DNA of 64,000 nt from an uncultured Acidobacteriota bacterium (GTDB taxonomy: Bacteria > Acidobacteriota > Vicinamibacteria > Vicinamibacterales > CAVVIG01), in contig CADEDC010000002.1 of assembly GCA_902825985.1 (NCBI GenBank), positions 87,226 through 151,225 on the forward strand, in the 5' to 3' direction. The translations under genes were made by a program, and so were the position numbers. Shown here one piece after another: positions 17,852-25,890 of this stretch (its first letter is position 1; each line of letters starts with the position of its first letter). Below the pieces are notes generated by a model. The model saw only the letters and a list, made by a program, of their open reading frames with translations, was not told the origin of the DNA and ran no database searches.

Positions 17852-18201
17852 GGTTGTCCTCCGGCGTCGAGGGACGCCTGCAATTGCGACTGGAACGCCG
17901 CGCCGTCCGGCGGTCCGAGCTCCGCGATGAGCGCGATCTGCTGCTGGGTCATGCCGAGCAGCAGGCGCCGGTTCTCCACCGACACGACGACCAGCGACCG
18001 CCGGTCGCCGAGCGACACCGCCGTCTCCACGGTGATGGTCTGGCGCAGTCGCGACGCCGGCAGACCGCGCCGCAGGTAGTAGGCGAGCAGCGCCAGCAGG
18101 CCGACGACGATGCCGGCGGTCAGCATCGCCCGCCCGCCGATCGGCACCGGGTCGGCCGCGAACGCGATCCCGTCCTGCAGCGCCAATACGAGTCCGATCA
18201 T
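17848..18201 (-). CDS. fliO: Flagellar biosynthesis protein FliO
   Basis: 117 residues. One membrane segment (AMLTAGIVVGLLALLAYYLRR) is followed by a small cytoplasmic domain with the FliO pattern of ITVETAVSLGDRRSLVVVSVENRRLLLGMT. FliO is a scaffold for assembling the FliP ring and is poorly conserved; its position just before fliP supports the call. Confidence 0.9.
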   Translation of the reverse strand: MIGLVLALQDGIAFAADPVPIGGRAMLTAGIVVGLLALLAYYLRRGLPASRLRQTITVETAVSLGDRRSLVVVSVENRRLLLGMTQQQIALIAELGPPDGAAFQSQLQASLDAGGQP

Positions 18202-18515
18202 GAATCGACTTCCACGCCCGCCGGCGGCGACACGCGGTTGATTCGCAGCGCCGTGGTGTCATCGGCGATGGCGACTTCGCCGGTGGCGATGTTCACGCTG
18301 TGGACCCGGACGATGAGATCGCCGCCCGCCGACTGCGCGAGCCGGATGATGCTGTGCGGCTCGAGGCGCAGGCACTCGCGGATCGTGATCGTGCCGGTGC
18401 CGAGGATGAACTCGACGAGGCAGCGGACGTCGAACATCGGCGCCAGGCTGGCCGGCAGCCCCTCGTGCCCGGTCGCCAGGTCAGTACTGGATGACGAAGT
18501 CGCTGAAGAGGACAT
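18198..18515 (-). CDS. fliN: Flagellar motor switch protein FliN
   Basis: 105 residues, essentially one SpoA domain (DVRCLVEFILGTGTITIRECLRLEPHSIIRL, ending TTALRINRVSP). The start ATG 18513-18515 has GAGGTGG just before it even though this lies inside the fliL end (35-base overlap), so I keep it. This is the compact FliN; a larger FliN/FliY-like protein is encoded at 8548-9342. FliN forms the base of the C-ring. It overlaps fliO by four bases. Confidence 0.9.
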   Translation of the reverse strand: MSSSATSSSSTDLATGHEGLPASLAPMFDVRCLVEFILGTGTITIRECLRLEPHSIIRLAQSAGGDLIVRVHSVNIATGEVAIADDTTALRINRVSPPAGVEVDS

Positions 18516-19098
18516 CTTCCACCTCGATCTCCGCCTCCTCGAGCACCTCTTCCGAGCGTTCGAGGATATGCGCCTTGAGCTCGTCCTTGCCCTCCGGCGT
18601 CGTCAGCCGGTCTGACGTCTCGGCTGACAACAGCTCCAGGATCGCGGAGCGGACACGCATTTCTTCGACCGTCGGTCCCTTGGCGCCGCCGTGACCGCCG
18701 CCCTCGTCGCCGCCAGAGACGACCAGCTGCACGTTGGTGCGGAGGAAGCGCGCGGCGCCCGGATCGGCGAGGTTGACGACGAAGGGCTCGAAGGCCATCA
18801 ACCGCGCGTGGTGGTCCTCGTCCTCGGCTTTCTTCTTTTTTTTCTTCTTCTTCTTTTTCGTCACCGCGTTGCCATGCTCGTCCTTGGCCGCTGCATGACC
18901 GTCGTCGACGTCTTCGTCTTCGTCGTCGGCCTCGTCCTCGGCTTCGGCCGCGGCAGCAGCGGCCGCCGCCTTCTGCGAGTACCAGTAGTAGCCGCCGCCG
19001 GCGCCGGCCAGCAGGACGACGGCGGCGATGATGATCGGCAGCTTGGATTTCGAACCGTTGGCTTTGTCAGGCGCCGGGGCCGCCGCTTTTTCGCTCAT
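18481..19098 (-). CDS. fliL: Flagellar basal-body protein FliL with acidic and poly-lysine linker
   Basis: 205 residues. A membrane segment at about 20-36 is followed by an unusual linker: Ala run, an acidic tract at 53-66, and ten consecutive Lys at 81-90. The conserved FliL periplasmic domain follows (MAFEPFVVNLADPGAARFLRTNVQL, ending EVEDVLFSDFVIQY). FliL surrounds or supports the stator units in the inner membrane. It is the first gene after the 166-bp gap, behind a sigma-54 promoter match, with GAGGT as ribosome site. Confidence 0.93.
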   Translation of the reverse strand: MSEKAAAPAPDKANGSKSKLPIIIAAVVLLAGAGGGYYWYSQKAAAAAAAAEAEDEADDEDEDVDDGHAAAKDEHGNAVTKKKKKKKKKKAEDEDHHARLMAFEPFVVNLADPGAARFLRTNVQLVVSGGDEGGGHGGAKGPTVEEMRVRSAILELLSAETSDRLTTPEGKDELKAHILERSEEVLEEAEIEVEDVLFSDFVIQY

Positions 19099-19134
19099 GT
19101 CGAAGTGACCTCGCGTGGTGAAGGGACTGTCGTG

Positions 19135-19161
19135 ATGGTCAATCGAGCAAGGCCGGTGCCG
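19135..19161 (-). promoter_or_regulatory. Sigma-54 promoter for fliL
   Basis: On the minus strand the sequence reads CGGCAC-CGGCC-TTGCT, a near-perfect -24/-12 element (consensus TGGCAC-N5-TTGCW) with the required 10-base spacing between GG and GC. The -24 box is at 19156-19161 and the -12 box at 19146-19150. Predicted start of transcription is near 19135, about 37 bases before the fliL ATG. It lies in the largest gap inside the flagellar run. The regulator at 29673-31067 is the natural activator. Confidence 0.7.
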
Positions 19162-19264
19162 GTGACACCGTGTGCAGACAGGACGGATTGCCGGTGTTTT
19201 GCGCGCCGCGCATCACGCCGCCCGGTCGCCGGACCGGACGGCGTGACGGCGAGACGACACGTCG

Positions 19265-20776
19265 TCAGACGACGACTTCGAAGGTGGCGTCCGTCTCGGC
19301 GCGACGGCGGCGCGGCCGCGGCTGCTGCTGCGCCTCGTGACCGGCGGTGTCCGGCTCGTCGCCGGATCCGGCGGCCGGTTCGTCGTCTGCGACGACCAGC
19401 CGCTCGAGCTTCAGGTCGTGTTGCGCGAGCCCCTGGCGGAGTGTCGCCTCGTTCGCCTCGATCCACTGCCGGACGTCGGGGGCCGAGGCCGTGAGATGCG
19501 CGATCACGGCTCCATGCTCCACCTTGAGGGAGATCGTCAGCTCACCGAGATAGTGCGGCTGCAGCCGGATGCGGGCATCGCCGCCGGTGCCCGTCCACTG
19601 GACCCGCATCGCCTGGACGATTTGACTCTCCAGGTCGGCGCCGCCGCCGGCCTCCATCGGGACCCCGCCGGACGGGGCGGCAACCGCCAGCGGCCGGCCG
19701 ACCGCCCCGAGCGGACCCGGCATCGGCGCCACCACCGTCACCGGCAGCGCGACCGGCGTTTCGCGCGGGCCGCGACCGCCGGGTCGAGGCGTGTCGACGA
19801 CGTCGGGCAGCGCCCGCGGTGGGGCCGCCACCGCCATCTCTGCCGGCTCGTTCGCCTTGAATCGTGCGGCCACGGTGCGCGCGAAGCCGCTCTGCAACCG
19901 GGCGGCCTTCGTGGGCTTGTCGTCCACGTCCTGGCGCCCTTCGCTCGCACCCGCCGGCGGAGCATCGATGACGGCGTGCGCCGGCAGCCGGTGCGGGCCG
20001 TCGGCCGGACGTTCAGGCGCCGGCGTTGCCGCCGCTGCTTCGGACGGTCGCAGCTCTGGCGGTGGTGCGGCCGGTGCAGGTGTCTGCGGCTGCTGACCGT
20101 GCGCTGACGCCGTGACGACGCCCGGGCCGGACGTCGCCGCTTCCGGCAGGCCGGGCGTCACCGGTGTCGTCACGACGTCCTCGGGCTCCAGCGGCGGCTC
20201 AGGCCAGGAGCTGTGAATCGTCTGCACGGCGTTGCCCAACTCGGCCCCGGACGGGTCATCCGGCGGGACCGGCTTCATCCCATCGGCGGCGCCCGAGACC
20301 CCGCCACCGGGACGATCATCCGGCTCCGGGCCGGTCGGGGCGGGACCGGTGATTGTCAGCGTGAGCATGCCAGCGGCCAGCACCGGGAGCACCGGCATCT
20401 GGCCCGACGAGCCCGGCTCGTCGGACGCCGGCGTCGCCTCGGTCGCCGGCACGGGCGTGTCCAGCGGCGGCATCCGCAACGGAGGCCATCCTGCCGGCAG
20501 CGCGTGAAGCACGGCCGCCTCGCCGGTGGCGAGCTGCGGTGCCAGTCGGCTGAGGGCCAGCCATCGTGTCAGCCGGACGTCGCCCTTGGTGCCACGCGGC
20601 CCACCAGGTTCCACCGGCTCCGGCTCGACGTCGGCGGCCGTTCCGCCGTCACCGGTCGCGGTCTGGGCGTCGGCAAGCGCGTCGGCGAAGCCGGCCGCGA
20701 CGGGCGGCCGGCCGTCGACGACCGTCGGCGGCGTCGCCGCGCCGACCGGCGCGGCAGCGAGGTCAATGTGCGGCAC
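19265..20776 (-). CDS. fliK: Flagellar hook-length control protein FliK
   Basis: 503 residues from a GTG start. The first 350 residues are Pro/Ala/Gly-rich and disordered, as expected for the ruler part. Residues about 385-460 form the Flg_hook (FliK C-terminal) domain: LQPHYLGELTISLKVEHGAVIAHLTASAPDVRQWIEAN, then LRQGLAQHDLKLERLVV. FliK measures the hook and triggers the FlhB specificity switch. Here it lies after flgE rather than before flgD, a less usual order. Confidence 0.92.
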   Translation of the reverse strand: MPHIDLAAAPVGAATPPTVVDGRPPVAAGFADALADAQTATGDGGTAADVEPEPVEPGGPRGTKGDVRLTRWLALSRLAPQLATGEAAVLHALPAGWPPLRMPPLDTPVPATEATPASDEPGSSGQMPVLPVLAAGMLTLTITGPAPTGPEPDDRPGGGVSGAADGMKPVPPDDPSGAELGNAVQTIHSSWPEPPLEPEDVVTTPVTPGLPEAATSGPGVVTASAHGQQPQTPAPAAPPPELRPSEAAAATPAPERPADGPHRLPAHAVIDAPPAGASEGRQDVDDKPTKAARLQSGFARTVAARFKANEPAEMAVAAPPRALPDVVDTPRPGGRGPRETPVALPVTVVAPMPGPLGAVGRPLAVAAPSGGVPMEAGGGADLESQIVQAMRVQWTGTGGDARIRLQPHYLGELTISLKVEHGAVIAHLTASAPDVRQWIEANEATLRQGLAQHDLKLERLVVADDEPAAGSGDEPDTAGHEAQQQPRPRRRRAETDATFEVVV

Positions 20777-20779
20777 GGC

Positions 20780-22033
20780 TTATCGCTTCAGATTCAGGGT
20801 TTCGAGGAGAATCTCGTCGGCCACCGTGATGCTCTTCGAGCACGCCTGGTAACCGCGTTGCGCGAGAATCATCTGCGTGAACTCGGTCGCGATATCGACG
20901 TTCGACTGCTCCAGCGACTTGCCGATGAGCGTGCCCCGTCCGCCGGTGCCGGCGATACCGACGTTGGGCAAGCCGGCCGCGACGCTGCCGCCGAACAGGT
21001 TCGAGCCCAGCTTGACGAGCCCTTGCGGGTTGTTGAAGTTGGCCATCGCCAGCTGGGCGATGATGACCGCGTTGCCGGCGCCGAGCGTCGCCACCAGCTG
21101 TCCGGCCGAATTGATGTCGATGCCGTCGATGGTGGCGGCTGGCGCGCCGTTCTGGGTATAGGAGGAGTTCGCCGATTCGGCGGCAAACCCGGTCAACAGC
21201 CCGCCACCGTTCGGATCGACGAGGTCCCAGACGAACGCCGTCGGTGCCGCACCGTTCGCCCATGCCGGGCCGGGAATCGTCACGTCGGCCGCCGCCGCGC
21301 CGTTCACCTGGTTCAGCTGACCGGTTGCGGTGAACGAGACGGTGCCGTTGGCAATCGAGAATGGCGTGCCCGCCGTGCCACCGGTGATCTCGTCACCCGG
21401 CACCGTGATGTCGTAGTCCCAGGCGCCCGGGGCGGTGTTCGTGTAGGTGATGGTCATGACGTGCGCGGCCCCGAGGGAGTCGTACGACTGGACCGACGCG
21501 GTCCAGGTGTCGCCGACCACCGCCTCGGCGCTCAGATTCGACAGCGCGCTGAACTGCGTCGTCGTGACCGGGTCGCGCAGCACGCCCGGCGTGACGATGA
21601 TGCTCGTCGGGGCCCCGGTGGTGATGATGTTGCCGTTGGCGTCGGTCGCCGTGTATCCCATGACGGGACGGCCCTCCGGCGACACCAGCACGCCGTCCTT
21701 GTCGAACGAGAAATTGCCGGCCCGCGTGTACGCCTGGCCGCCGTCCATGCCAATCACGAAGAACCCGTTGCCCTGCACCGCGACGTTGGTCGGCACGCCG
21801 GTGTTCTCGATGCCGCCCTGCTTGAAGTTCGGCGAAATCGAACCGGTCGTGACGCCGAGGCCGATCTGCGCCGGATTGGCGCTCGCCCCGCCGACCGACT
21901 GACTCACCAGGTCGGCGAAATCGACCGTGCTCGACTTGAAGGCGACGGTATTCAGGTTCGCGAGATTGTTGCCGATCACCTTCAGCTTCTGCTGATTGGC
22001 GTTGAGACCCGAGAGACTCGCTGAGAAGGACAT
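20780..22033 (-). CDS. flgE: Flagellar hook protein FlgE
   Basis: 417 residues, near the usual size. N-terminal rod/hook motif (LKVIGNNLANLNTVAFKSS), central QGNGFFVI-type motif (NVAVQGNGFFVIGMD), FlgE D2 domain in the middle, and C-terminal QRGYQACSKSITVADEILLETLNLKR. FlgE builds the hook, capped by FlgD during growth. A cysteine replaces the usual Asn in the C-terminal YQANS motif (YQACS), which looks tolerable. Confidence 0.97.
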   Translation of the reverse strand: MSFSASLSGLNANQQKLKVIGNNLANLNTVAFKSSTVDFADLVSQSVGGASANPAQIGLGVTTGSISPNFKQGGIENTGVPTNVAVQGNGFFVIGMDGGQAYTRAGNFSFDKDGVLVSPEGRPVMGYTATDANGNIITTGAPTSIIVTPGVLRDPVTTTQFSALSNLSAEAVVGDTWTASVQSYDSLGAAHVMTITYTNTAPGAWDYDITVPGDEITGGTAGTPFSIANGTVSFTATGQLNQVNGAAAADVTIPGPAWANGAAPTAFVWDLVDPNGGGLLTGFAAESANSSYTQNGAPAATIDGIDINSAGQLVATLGAGNAVIIAQLAMANFNNPQGLVKLGSNLFGGSVAAGLPNVGIAGTGGRGTLIGKSLEQSNVDIATEFTQMILAQRGYQACSKSITVADEILLETLNLKR

Positions 22034-22369
22034 CTACCTGCTCCCTGCAGCCGGCGCCGTCGCGGCGGTGCGGCTCGTCGCGGTGGTCGACGACTCCGTC
22101 GTCGCGGTGGGTGGATCCACCAGAGAGAAGACGGTCGCGATCGCGTCCAGCTTCTTGTTCATTTCCTGCAGCTGCTCCAGCTGGCTGAACTGCGCGAGCT
22201 GCGCCAGGAATTCGCCGTCGGCCTGTGGCGACGTCGGATCCTGGTTCTGCAACTGCGCCAGCAGCAGCCGCATGAACGCATCCTGGCCCAAGGCGGCCTG
22301 GTCCGTGGACTTCTCATCGACGCGCTTCACGTCGACCGCCGAACTCGCCGTCAGTGGACTGATGTTCAT
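22034..22369 (-). CDS. flgD: Hook-capping protein FlgD, minimal form
   Basis: 111 residues. The N-terminal FlgD motif is intact (LGQDAFMRLLLAQLQNQDP, then FLAQLAQFSQLEQL), but the protein ends soon afterwards in a Thr/Ala-rich tail. The C-terminal FlgD tudor/Ig-like domains of the usual 220-residue protein are missing, with no trace in the downstream frame because flgE starts at once. It overlaps the fliJ stop by four bases (ATGA). Truncated FlgD forms are known in several phyla. Confidence 0.92.
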   Translation of the reverse strand: MNISPLTASSAVDVKRVDEKSTDQAALGQDAFMRLLLAQLQNQDPTSPQADGEFLAQLAQFSQLEQLQEMNKKLDAIATVFSLVDPPTATTESSTTATSRTAATAPAAGSR

Positions 22370-22830
22370 AGCTGCTCCTTCCGCTCGCCGTGTGCGATGT
22401 GATATCGCATCGTGGCGAGCTCGTTCATTTGTGCCAGTTCCTGCCGGTCCGCTTCACGCGCGTGCCGCGCCTGCAGGCGTTCACGTAGCCGTTCGAGGAC
22501 GCGGCGCTTCCGGTGCGCCTCGTGCAGCGCGGCGCTGGCCCTGGCGGCGGTCGCGTGTGCGGTCGCCGCCTGCAGGCGGCAGTCGGCCACCTCGCGTGAC
22601 TGCTTGAGAATCCAACTTCGATGCCAGTCGATCAGCCAGATCGGCGCGCCGTGCGACTGCACGTCGATCAGGTGGGCACCGGCCTGGTCCGCCTGCGCCT
22701 GTGCCGCCGCGAGCCTCTCGTCGGCCATGGCTGCAGCGTTCTGCGCATGCGTCGCCTGCCGCCGCGCTTCATCCTCGTGCTTCCGCCGGAGTTCGAGGGC
22801 GCTCTCGGCCCTGAAGCGGAACGGCCGCAT
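22366..22830 (-). CDS. fliJ: Flagellar export protein FliJ
   Basis: 154 residues, almost entirely one long coiled coil rich in Ala, Arg, Gln and Glu. The start MRPFRFRAESALELRRKHEDEA resembles the FliJ opening (F-F-LE-vL-lR). FliJ is the stalk of the FliI ATPase and helps couple it to FlhA. It follows fliI after five bases; the ATG is at 22828-22830. Confidence 0.9.
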   Translation of the reverse strand: MRPFRFRAESALELRRKHEDEARRQATHAQNAAAMADERLAAAQAQADQAGAHLIDVQSHGAPIWLIDWHRSWILKQSREVADCRLQAATAHATAARASAALHEAHRKRRVLERLRERLQARHAREADRQELAQMNELATMRYHIAHGERKEQL

Positions 22831-22835
22831 GTCGA

Positions 22836-24152
22836 TTACAGTGCCTGGAGGGCGGTCACGGCGTCGGCCAGCCCACACGAGGTGTCGGCGGGCTGACACA
22901 GGAACGACTCGATCGCCTGGCGCCGCGCCAGCGCGGTATCGATGCGGGGGTTGCTGCCGGTGACGTACGCCCCGACGTTGATCAGGTCTTCGCTGTCCCT
23001 CAGGAGCGCCAGCCACTCGCGTACCTGCCCGGCCTTGTCGCGATGCTCGGACGTCGTGACGTCGGGCATGGTGCGCGAGACGCTCTGCAGAATGTCGATA
23101 GCCGGATAGTGATTGCGCGCCGCCAGATCCCGCGACAGCACGATGTGGCCGTCGAGGATGCCGCGCACCGCATCGGCGATTGGTTCGTTGGTGTCGTCGC
23201 CTTCGACCAGTACCGAATAGAAGGCCGTGATACTGCCGCCGGCGCGCAGGTTGCCGGCCCGCTCCAGCAGGCCCGGCAACAGCGCGAACACGGACGGTGG
23301 ATAGCCCTTGGCGGTCGGCGGTTCACCGGCGGCGAGGCCGACTTCACGCTGCGCCATCGCGAAACGGGTCACCGAATCCATCATCAGCAGGACGTTCAGT
23401 CCGCGGGCCCGGAAGTGCTCGGCGATCGTCGTGGCGCCGTAGGCGGCGCGCAGCCGAACGAGCGGCGGGCTGTCCGATGTCGATACGACGACGACCGAGC
23501 GGTCCAGGCCGTCCTGTCCGAGATCGTGTTCGAGGAAGCTGCGAACCTCACGCCCGCGTTCGCCGACCAGCGCCAGGACGACGACATCGGCTTCGGTGCC
23601 GCGCGCCATCATGCCGAGCAACGTGCTCTTGCCGATGCCGCTGCCGCCGAACAGACCGATCCGCTGTCCCCGTCCGCAGGTCAGCATGCCGTCGATGGCG
23701 CGCACGCCGGTGCTGATCGGGACGGAGATCGGGTCGCGGGCCAGCGGATTCAGCGCGGCCGGCTTCAACGGCGCCGCGCCGGCCATCGCAATCGGGCCCT
23801 TGCCGTCGATCGGCACCCCCATTCCATCGATGACCCGCCCGAGCACGCCGTCGCCGACCGGCATCAGTGACGCGCCCGGACGCAGCACGACGCGGTGGCC
23901 GGGCCGGATGCCGGCCGTGTCGCCGAGCGGCACCGACAGCAGCCGGCCGTCGCGGAAGCCGACCACCTCCATCGGCAGGCGATGGTCGCGATCGTCACGC
24001 AGTTCACAGACGTCGCCGACCTTGGCGGGCGGCCCGATCGACTCGACGATCAGCCCGACGACCCGCACGACCTGGCCGGTGATCGGCGCGGTGTCGGCGG
24101 CCCGCACCCGCTGGAGATAGGGCGTCAGCGAGAGGACACCCGACGCGCTCAT
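22836..24152 (-). CDS. fliI: Flagellum-specific ATPase FliI
   Basis: 438 residues, starting MSASGVLSLTPYLQRV at ATG 24150-24152 in an ATGA overlap with fliH. Walker A at 169-177 (GGSGIGKST), the FliI/FliI-like GERGREVRSFLEHDL segment, and the DSVTRFAMAQREVGLAAGEPP block identify it among F1-beta-like ATPases. It forms a hexamer under the export gate and releases substrates from chaperones. Length matches the family. Confidence 0.97.
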   Translation of the reverse strand: MSASGVLSLTPYLQRVRAADTAPITGQVVRVVGLIVESIGPPAKVGDVCELRDDRDHRLPMEVVGFRDGRLLSVPLGDTAGIRPGHRVVLRPGASLMPVGDGVLGRVIDGMGVPIDGKGPIAMAGAAPLKPAALNPLARDPISVPISTGVRAIDGMLTCGRGQRIGLFGGSGIGKSTLLGMMARGTEADVVVLALVGERGREVRSFLEHDLGQDGLDRSVVVVSTSDSPPLVRLRAAYGATTIAEHFRARGLNVLLMMDSVTRFAMAQREVGLAAGEPPTAKGYPPSVFALLPGLLERAGNLRAGGSITAFYSVLVEGDDTNEPIADAVRGILDGHIVLSRDLAARNHYPAIDILQSVSRTMPDVTTSEHRDKAGQVREWLALLRDSEDLINVGAYVTGSNPRIDTALARRQAIESFLCQPADTSCGLADAVTALQAL

Positions 24153-24883
24153 TTCGCGGCCACCGGCGACGGCAGCGCGAGATCGCCGAGCAGCGCCGTC
24201 GCCAGTTCCCTGACCTGCGCGTCGACGCCGATCTCGATTTGCCCCTGATCGGTCTGGACGACGCAACCGCCGGGTCGAATCGAGGCGTCGGCGACGACGA
24301 CGACGGAGCCGCCCGGCCAGCTCTCCCGGGCGCCGCGGGCCGCCGCCTCGTCGTCGGGATGCAGCTTGATCGTCGCCGCCCTCACGTCGCCCATGCGGTC
24401 GAGGGCGATGCGGGCCATGACCAGCAGCAGTTCGCGGTCCAACGACACCTCGCGATGGAGGATGCGCGCCGCCATGGCCAGCGCCAATTCGACTACCTGG
24501 CGCTCGGTGCGGTAGGTCAGCTCCTCACGCAGTGTCTGCAGCTGATCGAGCGTCTGTCCCAGCCGCTGGTGCACCGCCTGCAGCTGACGGGCGGCGACCT
24601 CGATGCCGGCGCGCTCGCCCTGGCTGTAGCCCTGCGCGAAAGCCGCCTGGGCGCCGACGTCGTCGTGGCCGCCATCCGGCGCCGGCGGCGGGTCGTGCGG
24701 GTAGGTCGCGCCTGGCGCGTGCGCGGTGAGGCCGCCGTGCAGCGATCCGGATGCGGCGACCACCTGCACCGGCCGCGGCCGGGCTCCCGAGACGACGTGC
24801 GCGGCGGATGCGGCGTCGCCTTCGCCGTAGGGGAAGCGCGCGACGCGAGCGGTTTCGGCGATCCGAACGGCCCTAGGTGACAT
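24149..24883 (-). CDS. fliH: Flagellar assembly protein FliH
   Basis: 244 residues. A variable N-terminal half is followed by the long helix with FAQGYSQGERAGIEVAARQLQ and a V-type ATPase E-subunit-like C-terminus (VELALAMAARILHREVSLDRELLLVMARIALDRM). FliH is the stator-like partner and regulator of FliI. It overlaps both fliI and fliG (by 11 bases), indicating tight coupling. Confidence 0.92.
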   Translation of the reverse strand: MSPRAVRIAETARVARFPYGEGDAASAAHVVSGARPRPVQVVAASGSLHGGLTAHAPGATYPHDPPPAPDGGHDDVGAQAAFAQGYSQGERAGIEVAARQLQAVHQRLGQTLDQLQTLREELTYRTERQVVELALAMAARILHREVSLDRELLLVMARIALDRMGDVRAATIKLHPDDEAAARGARESWPGGSVVVVADASIRPGGCVVQTDQGQIEIGVDAQVRELATALLGDLALPSPVAAK

Positions 24884-25889
24884 ACGGCTCCCCCGCTCCG
24901 GCGCCCGTGCTGATCAGCCCCTCTTCCTCGAGCTTGCGGGCGATGGCGACGACCTCCTGCTGCGCCTTCTCGACGTCGCGCAGGCGCACGGCGCCCATCA
25001 TTTCCATCTCCTCACGCAGCAGATCGGCGGCGCGTTTCGACATGTTGCCGAAGAAGCGTCCGCGGATCTCCTCGCTGGCGCCCTTGAGCGCCACCGTCAG
25101 GGTCTTCTTGGCGGCGCGGTTGACGATTTCGCGGATGCCGTTGTCCTCGATCCCCTTGAGATCGTCGAAGACGAACATCAGGTTGCGGATCGACACCGCC
25201 ATCTCGGGCGACTGCGTCTCGATGCGCTCGAGCGCCGACTGGCTGATGCTGCGGTCGAGGCGGTTGAACAGTTCGGCCACCGCGCGCACGCCGCCGTGCT
25301 GTTCGCGTTTCGGTCCGCCGAGCGTCTTCAAGCGCTGGTCGATGACCGTCGAGATGCGGCTGATGACGTCCGGTGAGATCTCCTCGATGCTCGCCATGCG
25401 CATCAGCACGTCGGCCCTGAGCTCGTCGGGCAGCTGCTGGACGATCTGCGCCGCGCTGCCGGCGTTCAGGTGCGCCAGGATGAGGGCAATGGTCTGCGGA
25501 TGCTCGGAGAGGATGAACTTCGAGAGCTGCTGCGGATTGGCCTTCTCGAGCGTCGCAAAACCGGCGCTGGTGCTGAACGACTTCACCACCCGTTCGATGA
25601 TCCGCCGGGAGACGTCCGGGCCGAGCGACTTCGACAGCAGCCGGCGGGCGTGATCGACGCCGCCGGACGTCACGTACTCGGTGGCCTCGGCGAGCTGCTG
25701 GAACTCGTCGAGGACGGCCAGATTGGTGTCGGCCGGCACGGTTCCGAGGACGGCGACCTCGCGGGCCAGGCGCTCGATTTCGTCCTCCTGCAGGAACTTG
25801 AACACCTTGGCGGTTCCCTCTTCGCCGAGAGCCATCGCCAGGATCGCGGCCTTGCGGATGCCGGTCATGCCGGCGGGCGGCGCCGTCAC
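24873..25889 (-). CDS. fliG: Flagellar motor switch protein FliG
   Basis: 338 residues from a GTG start with GGAG upstream; an ATG seven codons later is an alternative. The N-terminal FliF-binding domain (GIRKAAILAMALGEEGTAKVFKFL), middle domain with the EHPQTIALILAHL motif, and C-terminal torque helix (FVFDDLKGIEDNGIREIVNRA) are all present. FliG sits between MS ring and C-ring and meets the stator. Confidence 0.97.
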   Translation of the reverse strand: MTAPPAGMTGIRKAAILAMALGEEGTAKVFKFLQEDEIERLAREVAVLGTVPADTNLAVLDEFQQLAEATEYVTSGGVDHARRLLSKSLGPDVSRRIIERVVKSFSTSAGFATLEKANPQQLSKFILSEHPQTIALILAHLNAGSAAQIVQQLPDELRADVLMRMASIEEISPDVISRISTVIDQRLKTLGGPKREQHGGVRAVAELFNRLDRSISQSALERIETQSPEMAVSIRNLMFVFDDLKGIEDNGIREIVNRAAKKTLTVALKGASEEIRGRFFGNMSKRAADLLREEMEMMGAVRLRDVEKAQQEVVAIARKLEEEGLISTGAGAGEPYVT

Positions 25890-25890
25890 G

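Noticed and set aside
18829-18858. Frameshift or sequencing error in the FliL lysine run
   Set aside because: The frame stays open on both sides and both the N-terminal membrane segment and the C-terminal FliL domain are intact in one frame.
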